Positions 23,642 through 36,205 of a stretch of DNA of 64,000 nt are shown piece after piece. The notes under the pieces are model-generated. The model was not told the DNA's origin, did no database searches, and saw only the letters and a list, made by a program, of their open reading frames with translations. The translations under genes were made by a program, and so were the position numbers. The stretch comes from Phellopilus nigrolimitatus. Its lineage: Eukaryota > Basidiomycota > Agaricomycetes > Hymenochaetales > Hymenochaetaceae. Numbering within the stretch: the stretch's first letter is position 1; each line of letters starts with the position of its first letter. The stretch covers positions 1 through 64,000 of the forward strand of contig JAJOHG010000125.1 of assembly GCA_021029095.1 (NCBI GenBank), read 5' to 3'.

Positions 23642-25720
23642 CTAAGAACTGTCAACTCAGATGTCTGAATTATTGCTAAATCAACTGACCTTCGTATCAA
23701 GGAAAAGCGGGAAGAGATGATTGGTTCAGACGAATTCGACTGAGCTGTGGAAGAAAAGCTGATGAGTGCATAGCCTTCTTGAGAGTGCAGACGTTGGTGG
23801 GTATCATTGAGGAACGTACTGTAAAGCCTCAGTCAAGGGTAGCAGGAGCGCTGTAGCGTCTGGGAATTGGATGTTAGACTAGTTAATATAGTTATTGAAC
23901 AGCAAGCTGGAAGCAAGGTAACGGGACGAAGACGAAGAAATGATGGTGCGTTCGGCTTATAATGCGTGAACCTACGCTCCCTTGATCCTGCATGCCCGCA
24001 CCTTACGCAATACTGGAAGTTCGCTCCCAGGAGAGAATGACAGTCGTATTACCTTCATCGCTGTCCAAGCACCAGTAAATTGCTCGAAAAATGGTCTATG
24101 CAAAGAACGCACCTCATGTGAAGCTCAACCCACGTCTTGAGGACATAATATCCGATTCATGTCCGCACAAGTCGAACTTCTTGGCAGGAAAAACGTACGC
24201 GTAAGATGCACATCACTGCAGAAAAAGAGAGACAATTACTTCAAATGAAAAAGTGCACCCACCCCTATTATGCGTTCATATTGCACATGTGAATGTAAAC
24301 CCAGATTCATTCCTGCTGTTCTGTGCTTCGTTTGCCACATCGTCCTGCATCTGCCCCTGCTTCATCTTCCTTCCAGGTTTCAATGACGAACGTTCGACGG
24401 CTCCTCATGCACCTGCTGATCTTCTCCTGAAACTAGAGTGCGAGCATGGATGCGAACATGGTAAGCACAATTCCCGCTGCGTGCTCATGACTTCGCGATT
24501 CTTCTTTTCAAGACGTCTACTGCGGCGTTGATGTCTTTATCTATAGGGGCATCACAGCGCTGTTAGTGCTGTTGGGGCTCTGAGGTGCAAGCACACACGT
24601 ACGAGGGGCGTCTTTCGTCAGCAGACGAATAGCGACAGGCACCGCAGGCGAACTCGGCATTTATACGGCGGTATATCGGATACCAATATACATGTCTGGG
24701 GGCAGCAGACTGGGTCTCTTGTTCTGTCCGGCAGTCACACGCATTTTAACAACAGGGGCAGTTTTCTGAGTGAAATAAGTGGGTTAGTGTAAAATTTGTC
24801 GCTGTTCTCCTAGACCTCCGCACTCATTAAGTTCTGCGTCGTCCTGATAATCGTCCATGATTGTCATTTCGTGTCGAACCATGTCAATGTTCTGCCAGCT
24901 TGATTGAGTTCGGAGAGGCCTGAGAGTGCCAAAGTGATGATGTCAACATGCACATAATACGCGGCCATGTGCCTCCAGACATGCATAGTACGCTCTCGGT
25001 CAGCTCGAGCTGCTCAGAAAAGAGGAGGTGAAGCGCAACCGCGCCGCCCTTCAGCATGATATTGGCAACGCTGACGACGTACGGATGTGCGTCCCCAAGC
25101 CAAGGGCCGCGCTAAGCACCTTGCCTGTACACAGAAAGTTTCGCATGCCTTTGTGTACGAATGTATCGGCCTTGTCGAGAACGAGAGACGCATTCTTCGC
25201 GTTTGCCTACGCGCTCGGGCCCGATGGATTAGCAAGTTTGGCGAGTTCATGGCGCAGTGCAGGCACAGTTGTATATTTCTGGAGAGTCAGAACATAGGCG
25301 ACGACAGGGGGTGCGCAGACATTGGTGTCGGTATCCAGAGAATGCAGAGCTTCAGAAGAGCGCGGAATATGCTTGAAGACTGGGCGGCGGACAAGTTTGG
25401 TGAGCTCATTGCGCGTCCTACGCAAATCAACAAGAATAATGCAATAAATATTACGCTCAAATTCGCCTCTGACAACTGTTGAGTCCAAAAACACGAAAAG
25501 CAATAATGAATGACGAGCTCAATTGCTTGCCTTATCGCGGTGAAGCCGTTCCTAATGTGGAACAAACAAACAACAACAAACTTAGCTGTCAGGTCTTCGC
25601 GGCTCCCCTTGAAGTCATCCACAGTACATATCGTGACCGAGCGCTCAGCGTTTACTGCGGTCACCGCGCTTCTCGGCGATTTTGGAACCATGTAAAATTA
25701 TCTTCAGCTTCTAATGTGGG
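23642..25720. other. intergenic region, no gene called
   Basis: The upstream region of the preceding minus-strand gene, and then about 1.5 kb with only short ORFs. Between 25020 and 25500 both strands are partly open (minus-strand LRRTRNELTKLVRRPVFKHI, plus-strand LELLRKEEVKRNRAALQHD) but no splice-consistent gene or family emerged. Confidence 0.3.
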
Positions 25721-25724
25721 CTTC

Positions 25725-26930
25725 ACTGGACTTCCCGGCACAAGCTCCAGGCCATCATCACCAGTGCGATTGGGAGCACTCGCGCGGCGTCCCTCCCATA
25801 TTTCCCGAACATCATCACCTTCCTCCAGCTCATCGGCGAGGATTCGGAATCCAAATTGCGTAGAATTACGATCGCGGAGGCTGACGGCGCGGTCACTTTA
25901 CGATCTCACTTCCCGGACATGATGATGCAGACGTTCGCTGGGCGAAGAAGTCTGCGAATGATCGTCTTCGCGAAATTAGCTTCCTTTTCTTCGGTGCGAT
26001 GAGACGTACAATTCGGCGAGGAGTTCGCGCCGTATCTGCCGAAGGTCGTCCCGGTGGCTCTCATCAACAGTCCTGGTCAGGATAAGCATGGCGAATGTGA
26101 CCTTTTGTGAGTCGCACTTTTTCGTACTATATATTTCCGGAGATGCTGACGAACCTCCTCCTGCAGTCAGCTTCAGTGAGGCTGCTCAGCTCTTCTCGGC
26201 GGGCGCGTCCACGACTCCATCACTGTCGAGAGCTGCGATCTGTCTGGCAACGTTCACATCGTCCATGCGCGGTCGCTCGACGCGGAGAACAAGCTCGAGG
26301 TCAACTCTGCCATCGCAGTCGAAAGGAGATTGCGCCCGACACGTTCGCAAGCGCAAGCCGCCACTTTCCCGCCGTTCGTGGGACAATCGGCACCTGAGCT
26401 CTTCGGTCTGCTGGCACAGTACTCCGAGGACATCCGCAAGAGCGCGCCAGAGAGTCTGCTTGGCTCGCGGTCATCATCTCGGGCGTGAAGGAGGACATCA
26501 CGCAATTCGACCTCCACGCTGCGCTGCACCCGCTTTTTTTCATTTCGCCCAACTCTGTTTCAGCCAAGTACAACGCGCTCGACAATGCTGCCGGTGCTGT
26601 CGCGCGCATGATCGTGCGCAACGCTGTCACCATGTCGCTCGCCGATGTGTTACTGCTCATCATCGACGCGTTGCCGTTGATAACGACTACGTCGAGGACC
26701 GGCCCGTGTTCTGCGCGCTGTTCCCCTTGTTTCGCACACAGCCAGGTGTGCTCATCCGGTACATCGACCAGCTGCTGCCTGTGTTTTCGCACGTGTTCGA
26801 CCCGAACTGGCCTGACCGGCTTGGCGACGAGACGCGCGCAGGGCTGCTCAATCTCGTGGGCGCGCTCAACGCGGAGAACTCGTTGAAAGTCCGCGCTCCG
26901 GCCATCACGGCGTTCGCGACCCACCCATGA
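25725..26930 (+). pseudogene. KAP123/importin-4 (HEAT-repeat karyopherin) relic
   Basis: Pieces of a nuclear import receptor appear in the right order but in shifting frames: AIGSTRAASLPYFPNIITFL (about 25762), SHFPDMMMQTFAG, FGEEFAPYLPKVVPVALI (about 26012), VKEDITQFDLHAALHP, KYNALDNAAGAVARMIVRNA (about 26569), then DYVEDRPVFCALFPLFRTQP and GVLIRYIDQLLPVFSHVFDP in another frame, ending GALNAENSLKV. The phase changes near 26675-26690 and several times before. The 5' half of the gene and any start are absent. It is clearly a decayed C-terminal half, not a functional importin. Confidence 0.75.
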
Positions 26931-26999
26931 TTGGAAAGCACGAAGGATTGCGCGTCACCTGTTCCACCGCGTTTGCAGAGCGCTTGAGGTGCACTGAAG

Positions 27000-28690
27000 C
27001 CCGCATCGTATGTCGCGTTCTGCTTCCATGCCGACACTTTTTCTAGACTTCGCCTGGTAAGTCTCTATTCTTTTTGTTACTCTAATTTGCTCATAACGAA
27101 TTACCAGTGTCCAGAATCCCTGCTGAGAAAACCCCTCACTCGGGTGTTCTCGACAAACTCCGACGTCGCCGCCGGCCGCTTTGAATGCATGCTGGTCCGC
27201 CTCGCCGTATTCAAGACGAGCATCGTGGACGCACCTGGCGCGTTAGATGAAGCAGAAAGGAGCGGGTTAGGCTTCGAAGGCACGGCAAGCCTGCCGCGGC
27301 AGCTTGTGACGGAGTGATCGACCGCGCGCGAGGTGAGTACACATGTCCCGCTGTTCGTGTTTCCGTGTATGTGTTTTGACGAAGAGGCGCAGGGTTGACG
27401 ACGTCGTTCTTGTTTCTTTAAGACTGCCCTTGACCTCGGCTCTCCCGCTGTACGCCGATTGATTATCTCTTTCTTGAATGCCTTCGACTTCCGGGAGGTG
27501 CGCTTTGCTGGGTCACTTGTCCTTGAGGCGCTTTTGCGATGGAGTCTCGCACGGCCCGTGCGTGTCGTCCCTGGCGTCGAGCAGCGTGGGCTCATTCCTT
27601 GGGAGATCTATTTGCGCTGCTTGAGCATGCGAGCGATTTCAGCAAAAACGAATTTCGCGGCGTTCGTCAGTTTACTTTCGCAACCTCCTGTTCACTCTCC
27701 TCGATTTGCTCACCCGTCGTTTTGCCATCCGACTCCTCTGGTCTCATCCCCGCCCACTCTTGCGTCTCTTTAGGTCAGCTATCGTTTGGACTATCGCTGG
27801 TGAACTTTCTACTCGGCATATGCAGCCTACTCCGCACCCCCCACACCGGCGAGCATCTCTTGCTATCGTATGTGCGTCTGCAAGTTGCTCAGGCACCGCC
27901 GACCGCTCCAGCGTCCCTACGCCTTCTCAGCTGGGTGCAGGGCTACCCAATCTCTCGCGCCGCTCGACAGCTTTGAGTGTCCGTGGCTCAATGCGAAAAC
28001 GCGACACGTGGCGAGCGTCCGGAAAAACATGTGCATGTACACCATCTTATGCCCGAGTTGAACGCGCGGGCCCAAGGGATCCCATTTTCGTGTGAGCAAT
28101 TGAGTGGGGGCTCATCGCACTCGAAAAAAGGCAACGGCGACCGTCTCGAGTCGCGTTACTCAGACACGTATCCCAAAAAGCTCGACCTTCCCCCAGGATC
28201 CCGTTCCCCGACGCTGCCATGTCTCCCTCGTCTACGGCCAGCTCAGCCAGAACACCAAGTCCTCGTTATTCGAAGTGCGGAGGTCGTCAGGTTTCCCTCA
28301 CTCGCGGACATGAAGTGGGGCGAATTCGCGATGTTTGGCTTTGGAAAAGGCTGTGCTGCCCCCCGCACTGCAGTTCGACGTCACCGATAGTGCCCGTAAT
28401 CAGTGTGGCGCGAAGCGGTTGATGCTTTCCTGATCAGACTCTAGCGGCGCGGGCTTCAATCGTCGCTCAGTCAGAGTCTGCCGTTCGCGCCTCCTCTTTC
28501 TCATACCATGCAGCAGTGGCCTGGGCAGAAGGAAGACATCCTCCGCAAGTTCAAGAAGGACGTATAGAGGGCGCTGCCTCCGTTTGGCTGGGGCATGACT
28601 CCGGTTCTGGATTGACGGGAGGATACTATTGAAGGTTTTCTGGATGTTTTCTGCCACCTGTTATACGATCGTGGATAAAATGGATAGGAC
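27000..28690 (+). pseudogene. decayed fragment of a conserved fungal gene, unnamed
   Basis: Open stretches on the plus strand between about 27440 and 28670 look like a degenerate protein gene: RRPLQRPYAFSAGCRATQ, then LDSFECPWLNAKTRHVASV, then KWGEFAMFGFGKG and, after frame changes and an in-frame stop, PPFGWGMTP followed by EGFLDVFC. The spacing recalls a widely conserved fungal family that I cannot name with certainty. It runs straight into the alcohol dehydrogenase exon. 27000-27430 shows only isolated open pieces. Confidence 0.35.
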
Positions 28691-28697
28691 CGAAACA

Positions 28698-29965
28698 ATG
28701 TTTAGGAACTGCAACTTCCTACCGGGCCAATGTCGCGTGAAGCTCACGCACTCAGGCGTTTGCCACTCCGACCTTAGTATCAAGAAGGGCGCGTTTCCCA
28801 ACAAAATGAAGGCGGGTCTCGTTGGCGGACACGAGGGCGTGGGCACTGTCGTCGCGATCGGAGATCACTCAACGAACAGGAAGGTCAGCGTCGGCGACCG
28901 GGTGGGAATCAAGTATCTGGGCTCTGCATGTTCGAATTGCGAACTGTGTTTGAAAGGACTCGAAAACTGTGCGTACTTCCGCAATACCCTTGCTTGCTAG
29001 AAGGCTGATCAGCTGTGGGGCAGATTGTCTAGAATTCAAGTCAACTGGGAAAGAATATGATGGGACATTCTGCGAATATGCTGTGGTGTACACAGACTAC
29101 GTTACGCCTATTCCAGAAGCGCTCGAAAGCAGCGCTGCTGCTGCGATTATGTGCGCGGTAAGCAAACCTAGCTACCGTACGTATTGCTCATTTCTCATAC
29201 AAAAAAAAAACGTGTAGGGCGTCACTGCTTATAGCGCTCTGAGGCAGAGTGACACGCACATTGGTGATTGGATTGTAATCTCGGGTGCCGGAGGTGGTCT
29301 GGGTCATCTTGGTATGTCATTAATTTGCTTCAAAACTATGTATTTCTCACATCACGCTGGAAGCCATCCAATACGCCGTCGCGATGGGCCTGCGTGTCGT
29401 TGCTATCGACGCAGGAGTTGCCAAGCGCGACCTCTGTCTCGAGCTCGGCGCAGAGAAGTGGATCGATTTCCTCGAGAGCACGAACCTCATCGCGGACGTC
29501 ATCCGCGCGACTGAGGGCGGAGCTCATGCCGCGCTCGTCGCGGCAGGTGGGAGCAGCGCATACGAGACCGCCGCAGCGTATCTGCGCCGCACGGGCACGC
29601 TACTCGCCGTTGGCCTCCCGCCTGGCGCAATGATATCGGTTCCCGTCCACTTGGTCGTCGTGCGGGGACTAACAATACGCGGAAATTTCATCGGGTTCGG
29701 TGCAATTCATTATGTATTGACAAAGTAGCTAATACGATGGATGATGCTACAGTACTCGCCAGCAAACCATCGAGGCTGTCAACATTGCTGCTGCCGGCAA
29801 GGTCAAGTGCATTTACACCATCCGGGGGCTTTCAGAGCTCAACGAGTTTGTTTGCTTTCGTACGTTCAAATGTGAGACGATGCTGATTATCACTACTGCA
29901 GGGTCTATGAAGAAATGGAGAAGGGTCAGATCTCCGGAAGAGTTGTCCTGGATATATACAAATAG
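28698..29965 (+). CDS. zinc-dependent alcohol dehydrogenase (ADH1-type), N-terminus replaced
   Basis: A medium-chain, NAD-dependent alcohol dehydrogenase. Conserved sequence starts at RVKLTHSGVCHSDLSIKKG, with the catalytic zinc Cys, and continues GLVGGHEGVGTVV. The structural zinc loop CSNCELCLKGLENC has its four Cys. Next come YDGTFCEYAVVYTDYVTPIP, the Rossmann loop VISGAGGGLGHL, then VVAIDAGVAKRDLCLELGAE, GTLLAVGLPPGAMISVPVHL and a last exon ending SGRVVLDIYK, stop 29963-29965. There are five or six exons with short introns. The usual first 30-35 residues are missing; instead a short MFRNCNFLPGQC lead-in follows a decayed unrelated gene. It may be a 5'-truncated copy or use an unseen upstream exon. 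All catalytic residues visible in the family core are kept. Confidence 0.75.
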
Positions 29966-32900
29966 TATGTTAAAAGTCTAAATGAAATACTGAGTGAGCG
30001 CATTCTTCTTCACTCGCTTTCTATTTCTAAGCTAACTCGACTTCTCAAAAGTGTATAATATCGTTTCTTTCTTTTGCTCTTGTGCCCAGTGTCATATTCC
30101 GTTTTGCGATATGAATATGAAACAACTAAAACTAGCTCATTGCATATGTCGCGGCCTGCAAGCGAATATCGAACTCACAAGCGCCCGTGTTTCTCATTGT
30201 TTACGAAAGGGTTAGGAAACTATGTATTCGTGGATCCTGAGGACGAGGAAAACTACAGGAGCGAGAATGCCGACAGTGAAGCACCGCGATTTTAGCAGGC
30301 TGCATAATTGCAAGGAATGATTTTGTTTCGTGATTTTTGTAGGCGTGCTCTTCGCACGTGAGCTGCAAAGATATAAAATGAAGATAAAGAGGGCGAGGTA
30401 AGTGCTGGTTGCGAGGTGGACGTAGTCGCGCTAAGTATGAGCATGAATGGAAGAAGAGACCGAACCGAGATTCGTGTCTTTGGAGTAGAGGATTTCGTCG
30501 ACACTTGTCGCTATGACCGGTGGCGCCGAGGAAACTGAAAATAAAGGGCGAGCAATAATCGAGAGATTCTCTTCGAGCAATGTCTACGATTGTCTTGTGT
30601 TATACCATTTGCTACATGTACATTGTCTGGAGCCATGGTCTTACGACGAACGGAGGGCGCGAGACTTGGGCAGTAACGAGGTTTGATTTGAATTAAACCG
30701 CAACTTGATGCATCCATCTTATTGTCTTCAAAAGCCTGCCGTTCAATGCATGCAGGATGGCTCCGTATATACTGATCTAGCAGGAAAATCCGATACGGAA
30801 ATGTAGAAATGTATCGCAGCAAATTTAAGTTCAAATCGATAAGAGGCTTACAACCATGATCATCCGACTCCTTTGACGCCCTCCAACGCAGGCTCATACA
30901 CAACCTCCAGAGCCTCCTTCCCATCATCTTTATACAAATATCTCATTACTCGCAGATTCGGTCAGGTCGTGCCCTTTCTTAACTCCCAAGTCATGGCTTT
31001 TCTCGCTCTTGAACTGCCGACTCCTCCAATAAGCGCCTTCTCTCACTCCTGGTTCTCCCCTGGTTTATCAATCTCACATTAACAAAGGTGAGCTTCCGAT
31101 CCAAAAATGTCTGAGCTGGGCTCGAAGGTATACTCTGAAGCTCGGGTCGATTGTATGGACCCGGGCAAGTGTACACGCCGGGATACCCAGAAAATGCGAC
31201 ACGAAGCTATACGAAAGGACGCAGCGCGAACAAGACGTCCTGGTTGGCCATGCATTAGTCCATTGAGACACACTCGCTCGGAGACATTGGGCCGTAGCCG
31301 TTTAGCTTCATGCAAAGCTGACACGTTAGTGTGAATACATGGACGTTGGAAGCCCTTGAAGGCTCGACGTATGCGGATTCGTCCGGCTCGTCCGGCTCTG
31401 CTTTCCTCTTCATTCCCTGCCCAGTTAGTGCAGCATCGGGGCTGCCTTTGACAGCAGACGCGGGATCATCGGTGATATTGACCTCGCCTTCTTCGTCTTC
31501 CTCGTCGGTCTCCGCATCAAATACTTGGCTTTATTTTCTGTTGTCACTCTTCTCGTCCCCTCTTTCGTAATCGCGCGCATCACAGACAATGGCGAGCGCC
31601 TATTACGAAATGAATGTACGAAAGAAAAGCAGACGTGCACGTGTTCCTCTTTCTACTCTTTTACGAGCCGCTTGATGAGATTTTTACCTTTTCGTTATCA
31701 CTTTGTTGTACTCCTTCTACAAGCCAATAGGTGAAAGAAAGCACTTTTATGGGCAATTTTGGTGTGCTAGAGAAAAAGGACTCACCGCAGTGAGGCTGCC
31801 TGTATCCAAGTTTTTACAGAACTTCGGGTCATTATTTCTGGAGATGATGGCCCGGGCCTACTCTGTGCTTTGGCTTTTCGAACTCGCACACCGAACGCTC
31901 TAATGGCCTGCGCAACTGTTTGGTTTGGGAATGCAGCACGAGTTCAGCAGTCTCTGTACTGCGGTGAGATGCTATTGGCGGTGGACCGCGGGGTGGTCGT
32001 CGTAGTTGAAGGAGAGAGAAATAGCTACCTTGCTTAGAGCGCTAACCGTTTCATTCGCGTCGATTTGGTATTCTTCGTTCTCATTGTGCAAGACCGCCAA
32101 CTTAGTGAAGAGGCTCTGTATGTCTGTACTAGAGCAGAATGGGTCGTGTTGAGCGATATCGGGCAGCACTCATGGTTTCGGTTCTTGCCGGACGGCGCGA
32201 CGCAAATACGCCGTCTCGCGGACCGCGCCAGGCCTCGGCGCGACAGCTATCTCGGCTCTCCGGGGGACGCGTGCACTGAATACGAGAGCTGGCGCATTCG
32301 CCAGTGCGGTCGACAAAAAACTGCGGCCACGGGTCTTGTATTTTCTTCAGGACCAGCACTCACGCTAGCGAAATTTTGAAATACAGAAAAGCGTAAAATG
32401 CATTGCAGAAGAAAGAAACGGGTCCGCGGCCTGCAGTATGATGCAATAAAAATCGAGGGTCTTGTTTCTGTACATAAAGAAAAGAAAAGTAACGATAATC
32501 TCGAAGAATATTACTAGAGAGGGCTGACACCAATAAACACTTTGACTCGGGCCAATTTTGCTAATCTCGACCCTTTCATGCTTAAGCCATAAGCTTGGCA
32601 TATGTCATTCAATACAGGGACTAAAAATTCAGGCTTAGAATATCGGCATTACGAGAGGAACGTGCATACATACCAGTTGCCTCGGCAAGTTCTTTTGGTG
32701 ATTTCGAGAAAGCGACGTCGTCGCCCAGAGGTTCGCTGTTGCGCAAGGGCGGCACCAAGTATTCGCCGATACTCACCACGTTTGAGTTTACTCGGCGATA
32801 GAACTCGATTTCCTTGCTGAAGCGGCATGAGCATACCCCGCAGACAGAAGAAGGTAAAGCGGCTCACCTAGTAATTCAGCTCTTGCAGGTTTTCTGATAT

Positions 32901-33240
32901 CTCCGCGATGCATTCGGTATGTTCGTTCAACGTCAGGTTCATCTGGTTTATTTAAGCCCCCTGCTCGTTTATCTGAGCACCCTAGAGATCAAGTACAACA
33001 CGTAAGTTATCCTCCGACACGAGGACACAGCAATGAATTTGACGTAAAAGCTGGCGTATTGCTGCTATAATCTGCGCATTGTCCGCCGAATTGTTCAGAA
33101 CAGGAGCAGACATTATTGCTCTAGCGAGGGTGGGAAAACCTAGGCTAGCGACCAAACGTAGACGAGAAACAGAGGTTAGATAGATGAGACCCGAGTTCAA
33201 AGGATGAGCCACGGTTCCCACGAGTCACGACGTCGCGTCG
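29966..33240. other. gene-poor region
   Basis: Only short ORFs are found. A possible small coiled-coil minus-strand gene lies at 32870-33112 (start MSAPVLNNSADNAQIIAAIR, later NEHTECIAEISENLQELNY after one or two tiny introns), but it has no family match. 31960-32380 (-) has FTKLAVLHNENEEYQIDANE. I see no transposon ends. Confidence 0.25.
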
Positions 33241-33779
33241 CGCCAGGCTGAGAAGAATAGGTCCTTAGTGACAGTTGCAGTCCCGTATCCATCGCCGCCA
33301 GCATCGTGCCCGACTCTGACTGGAATGCTGAAGATCGAGCGCCGTGTCTCCCTCGAGGAGGGCCCTCGGCTGCTGCGCACGCGCGCGATTACCTTGGACA
33401 TGCTCTCCGCGCTGACTGTCTCGACGGAGACAAGCACGGGCTCATCTGGAAAGTCTCCATGGTCGACAAGCGCATTATCGAGGCCTCCGTCAGCACGGCT
33501 TGCAACTTTGCAATCCGAGGCAGGCCAGATTTTTCAACGCGGACACGGGTATTGCCGCGAGCCCGCTTACAAAAGAGGTCGAGCCGCACAAGATTATCGT
33601 TCCAACTGCAAGTGCGGCCTTTTCCACGGCATCTCGGACGCGAAGCTCAAGGACCCGCTCAGCTACCTCCCGCGCTCGACTCCTGAATGGCGCGGCGAAG
33701 CCGTTCCTGAATGCGCTTGACAGCGGTGAGCAGAGGCACAAGGACGTGAAGGGCAGAATCGTCGCCTATCGCTTTGAGG
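33240..33779 (+). pseudogene. degenerate open frames upstream of ABC copy A
   Basis: Three overlapping plus-strand frames share the coding signal, changing phase several times: VSMVDKRIIEASVSTACNFA, FNADTGIAASPLTKEVEPHK, then CKCGLFHGISDAKLKDPLSY. This is the pattern of a frameshifted old gene. The product is not recognised. Confidence 0.3.
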
Positions 33780-36190
33780 ATTGGTGGACGACGCACGGTG
33801 GCAGTATGGAAGGCTGGGCACGGTCGCCTGGCAGCTGCTGCGTGGCGGCATCTCCCCGTGCACGCGTGCACGCTCGCGCTCGCCACCAAAGGCCTCCGTC
33901 CAATCATTGTCGTATTTCACTTGGCTCTACGTCGCCGTTAAGCCGCTCGTCAAGCCCACGTCAACACCTCCTTACGACGTCTTCGCGCTTTTCCTAGTCC
34001 TCTTCGTCGACGCCATCCTGATGCTGGGCGGCATGTTCTTTGTCCATTGTGTCTCTGGCGACGCTCTCCCCTCATGGCTCATGGTCGCAGCATATGCCCT
34101 CAACCTCTTGCTGCCGTGTCCGTCTTTTTATCATTATCTTCAGCCGACCGCTCGCCGCGCCGAGTTCGCACTTCGCCAAAGATGACATCGACACTCGTAT
34201 GCCGTCAGAAGACTACGCTTTGGACGGGTGTCAATTGGATCCAGTCGCTCATCAAGCGCGGCATCCGCATGACGTTCAACGAGGATGATGTGTGAAATCT
34301 TAGCATTACTATGCAAATACGCCCCGTCTTCCGCGAATTCGCCGACCTCAAGCAGTCGTCGCTGATGTGGAAAATATGGGCCGCCAATTCACTTCATATC
34401 ATGTACGTTATGGTCCCTAGATTATTTTAATATACACTCCGAATATATTTTGATGCAGTCTCGACTTTGTCCTGACCTTCTTCTCTCTTCAGCTACTCTG
34501 GGTCGTTCTTCCTCAAGTAGTGTTGCCGTGGTTTGGTTTGGTCCGGTTTTTAGCCTTTTTGCTGAAAACCGAAACCAAACCTCCGGTTCGGTTCGCAGAT
34601 TTTGGCCAAACCGAACCGGAACCGACCCAAACCGTTTGGGTCGGTTTGGTTCGGTTTTTTATTGGTTCCAAACGGTTTAGCATACAAATTTCGCAAGAAA
34701 GCCAGGCAGACATATTATTTTCAAATTAGTACTATGTCAGTAGCATTGAGAGAGTCAAACCTCAAGTTTTGACGATTCGAGTGAGCCAAGATAGAAATTT
34801 GTTATTAAATAGATGAGGTACTAGCACCGGCGTCGATCTCCATTTCAAAAAAGATTGCTGGCCCCATAGCCACCACCTACAAAACAGCAGAAGTTATTCC
34901 AGCCTTGTACCTGTCTTCAGGATTTGGACTGGCATGCTTGCCTACAAGAAGTTGATACAAAAAAGGAACCTTAATCAGAGCTTAGAGTGTCTCACACCAT
35001 AAATTGTCGGCGGGTGCAGCTCAAAATAAATTGGCCGGTTTGCGGTTTAAACTCGGTTCTCAAGCGGTTTGCAAAAAATCAAAAAGCTGAAACCGCAAAC
35101 CGAACGCGCGGTTCGGTTCGCAAATTTTGGCCAAACCAAACCGAAACCCCCAGTTTGGTTCGGTCTCAAACCAGGTTTGGATCGGTTTGGGACCAAACTA
35201 CGGCAACACTATCCTCAAGTGTGTTTTGCGTTCTCTTTCGTCTATTTTGTCATTTGCCTGGCAACTCGACTTCAGACGCATTATCGACGCGATCGACACT
35301 TGCTCCCCTGCTGCGCACGCGCGGGTGTACCTTTTCGCCGCGCTTATATTTGGCGCACAAGTGCTCAAGTCTAAAGCCGACGTGCAACATCTCTGGTTCG
35401 GGCGCCTCACTGCCGTACGAATCCGCTCGCAACTCATGAGAGGGATCTACGACAAGGCGCTGAAGTGCAAGGATTTCTCTGGTGTTGTGAACGCTGATGC
35501 GAAGGATGCGAAGGTCGACGGAAGGGAATAAAATCAAGGGTGGGGAGAAGGCGAAGAAGAAGGAAAAGGAGAGGAAGGGAAAGGCGGATGATCCGGAAGC
35601 AGGCGCAGACGTATGCAAGATCGTCAATTTGATGGCTGGTAACGCGAATCGAGTACGATAATTCCTCGTCCTTTGGCACTATTCTCTCTCATTTGCGATT
35701 CTCTATGATGATTTCCGCGCTCGTCTCCAGGATTTATTTCATCTACGATGCTCCTTTCGGTAAATCCATTTGTCTATCCTTTTGGTTACGTTTCTAAGCT
35801 CCTTGTAGAAATCGTCATCGCGTGTACATTTCTTTACCAGCTGCTCGGCTGGTCCGCCTTTGCTGGATTCTTGGTGCTCTTCGCCGGACGGCCTTTTAAC
35901 AGCTTCATCGCGAAGCGCGCAATTCGCATCCAGAAAGGCGTCCTCGCCACGCGCGAAAAATGCATGGGCGTGCTCAACGAGCTTATTGGCGTCGTACGTA
36001 CACTCTTTCTCTATCATATGCTTCTGCTCTCAATGATGCTCACAGGGCGATCTTCTGTAGGTCAAGTTCATGAAGTTCTTCGCGTGGGAGGACTGATGGA
36101 TCGCGCATGCGCTCGACATGAAACGTGATGTTTGCTCTGACTATTGTACACAAAATATCATGCTAGTTCCTTTTCTCATTCCGTTCGCGA
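33780..36190 (+). pseudogene. ABCC (MRP/YOR1-type) transporter 5' relic, copy A
   Basis: The N-terminal region and first membrane domain of a full ABC exporter: APPYDVFALFLVLFVDAIL-like helices (33950-34130), the segment around LIKRGIRMTFNEDD, FRRIIDAIDTCSPAAHAR (35270), VQHLWFGRLTAVRIRSQL, an acidic/lysine-rich linker, KIVNLMAG, YFIYDAPF, LLGWSAFAGFLVLFAGRPF and IRIQKGVLATREKCMGVLNE (35930). It stops after the VKF...FAWED-type exon; the rest of TMD1, both nucleotide-binding domains and TMD2 are missing. Introns are kept, so it was copied as DNA. A 1-nt shift near 34216 separates the first two parts, and a hAT MITE sits at 34518-35211. It cannot make a transporter. Confidence 0.8.
34518..35211. 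mobile_element. hAT-type MITE (694 bp)
   Basis: The terminal inverted repeat TAGTGTTGCCGTGGTTTGGT matches the right end at 19 of 20 positions. A perfect 8-bp duplication TCCTCAAG flanks both ends (34510-34517 and 35212-35219). TIRs starting TAGNGTTG plus 8-bp target duplications are hAT hallmarks. The inside is made of GGTTTGGTTCGG-like and CCAAACCGAACC-like repeats and has no transposase, so it is non-autonomous. ABC copy B (about 42358-42375) shows the unoccupied site. Confidence 0.9.
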
Positions 36191-36205
36191 AATATACAAA
36201 TCTGA

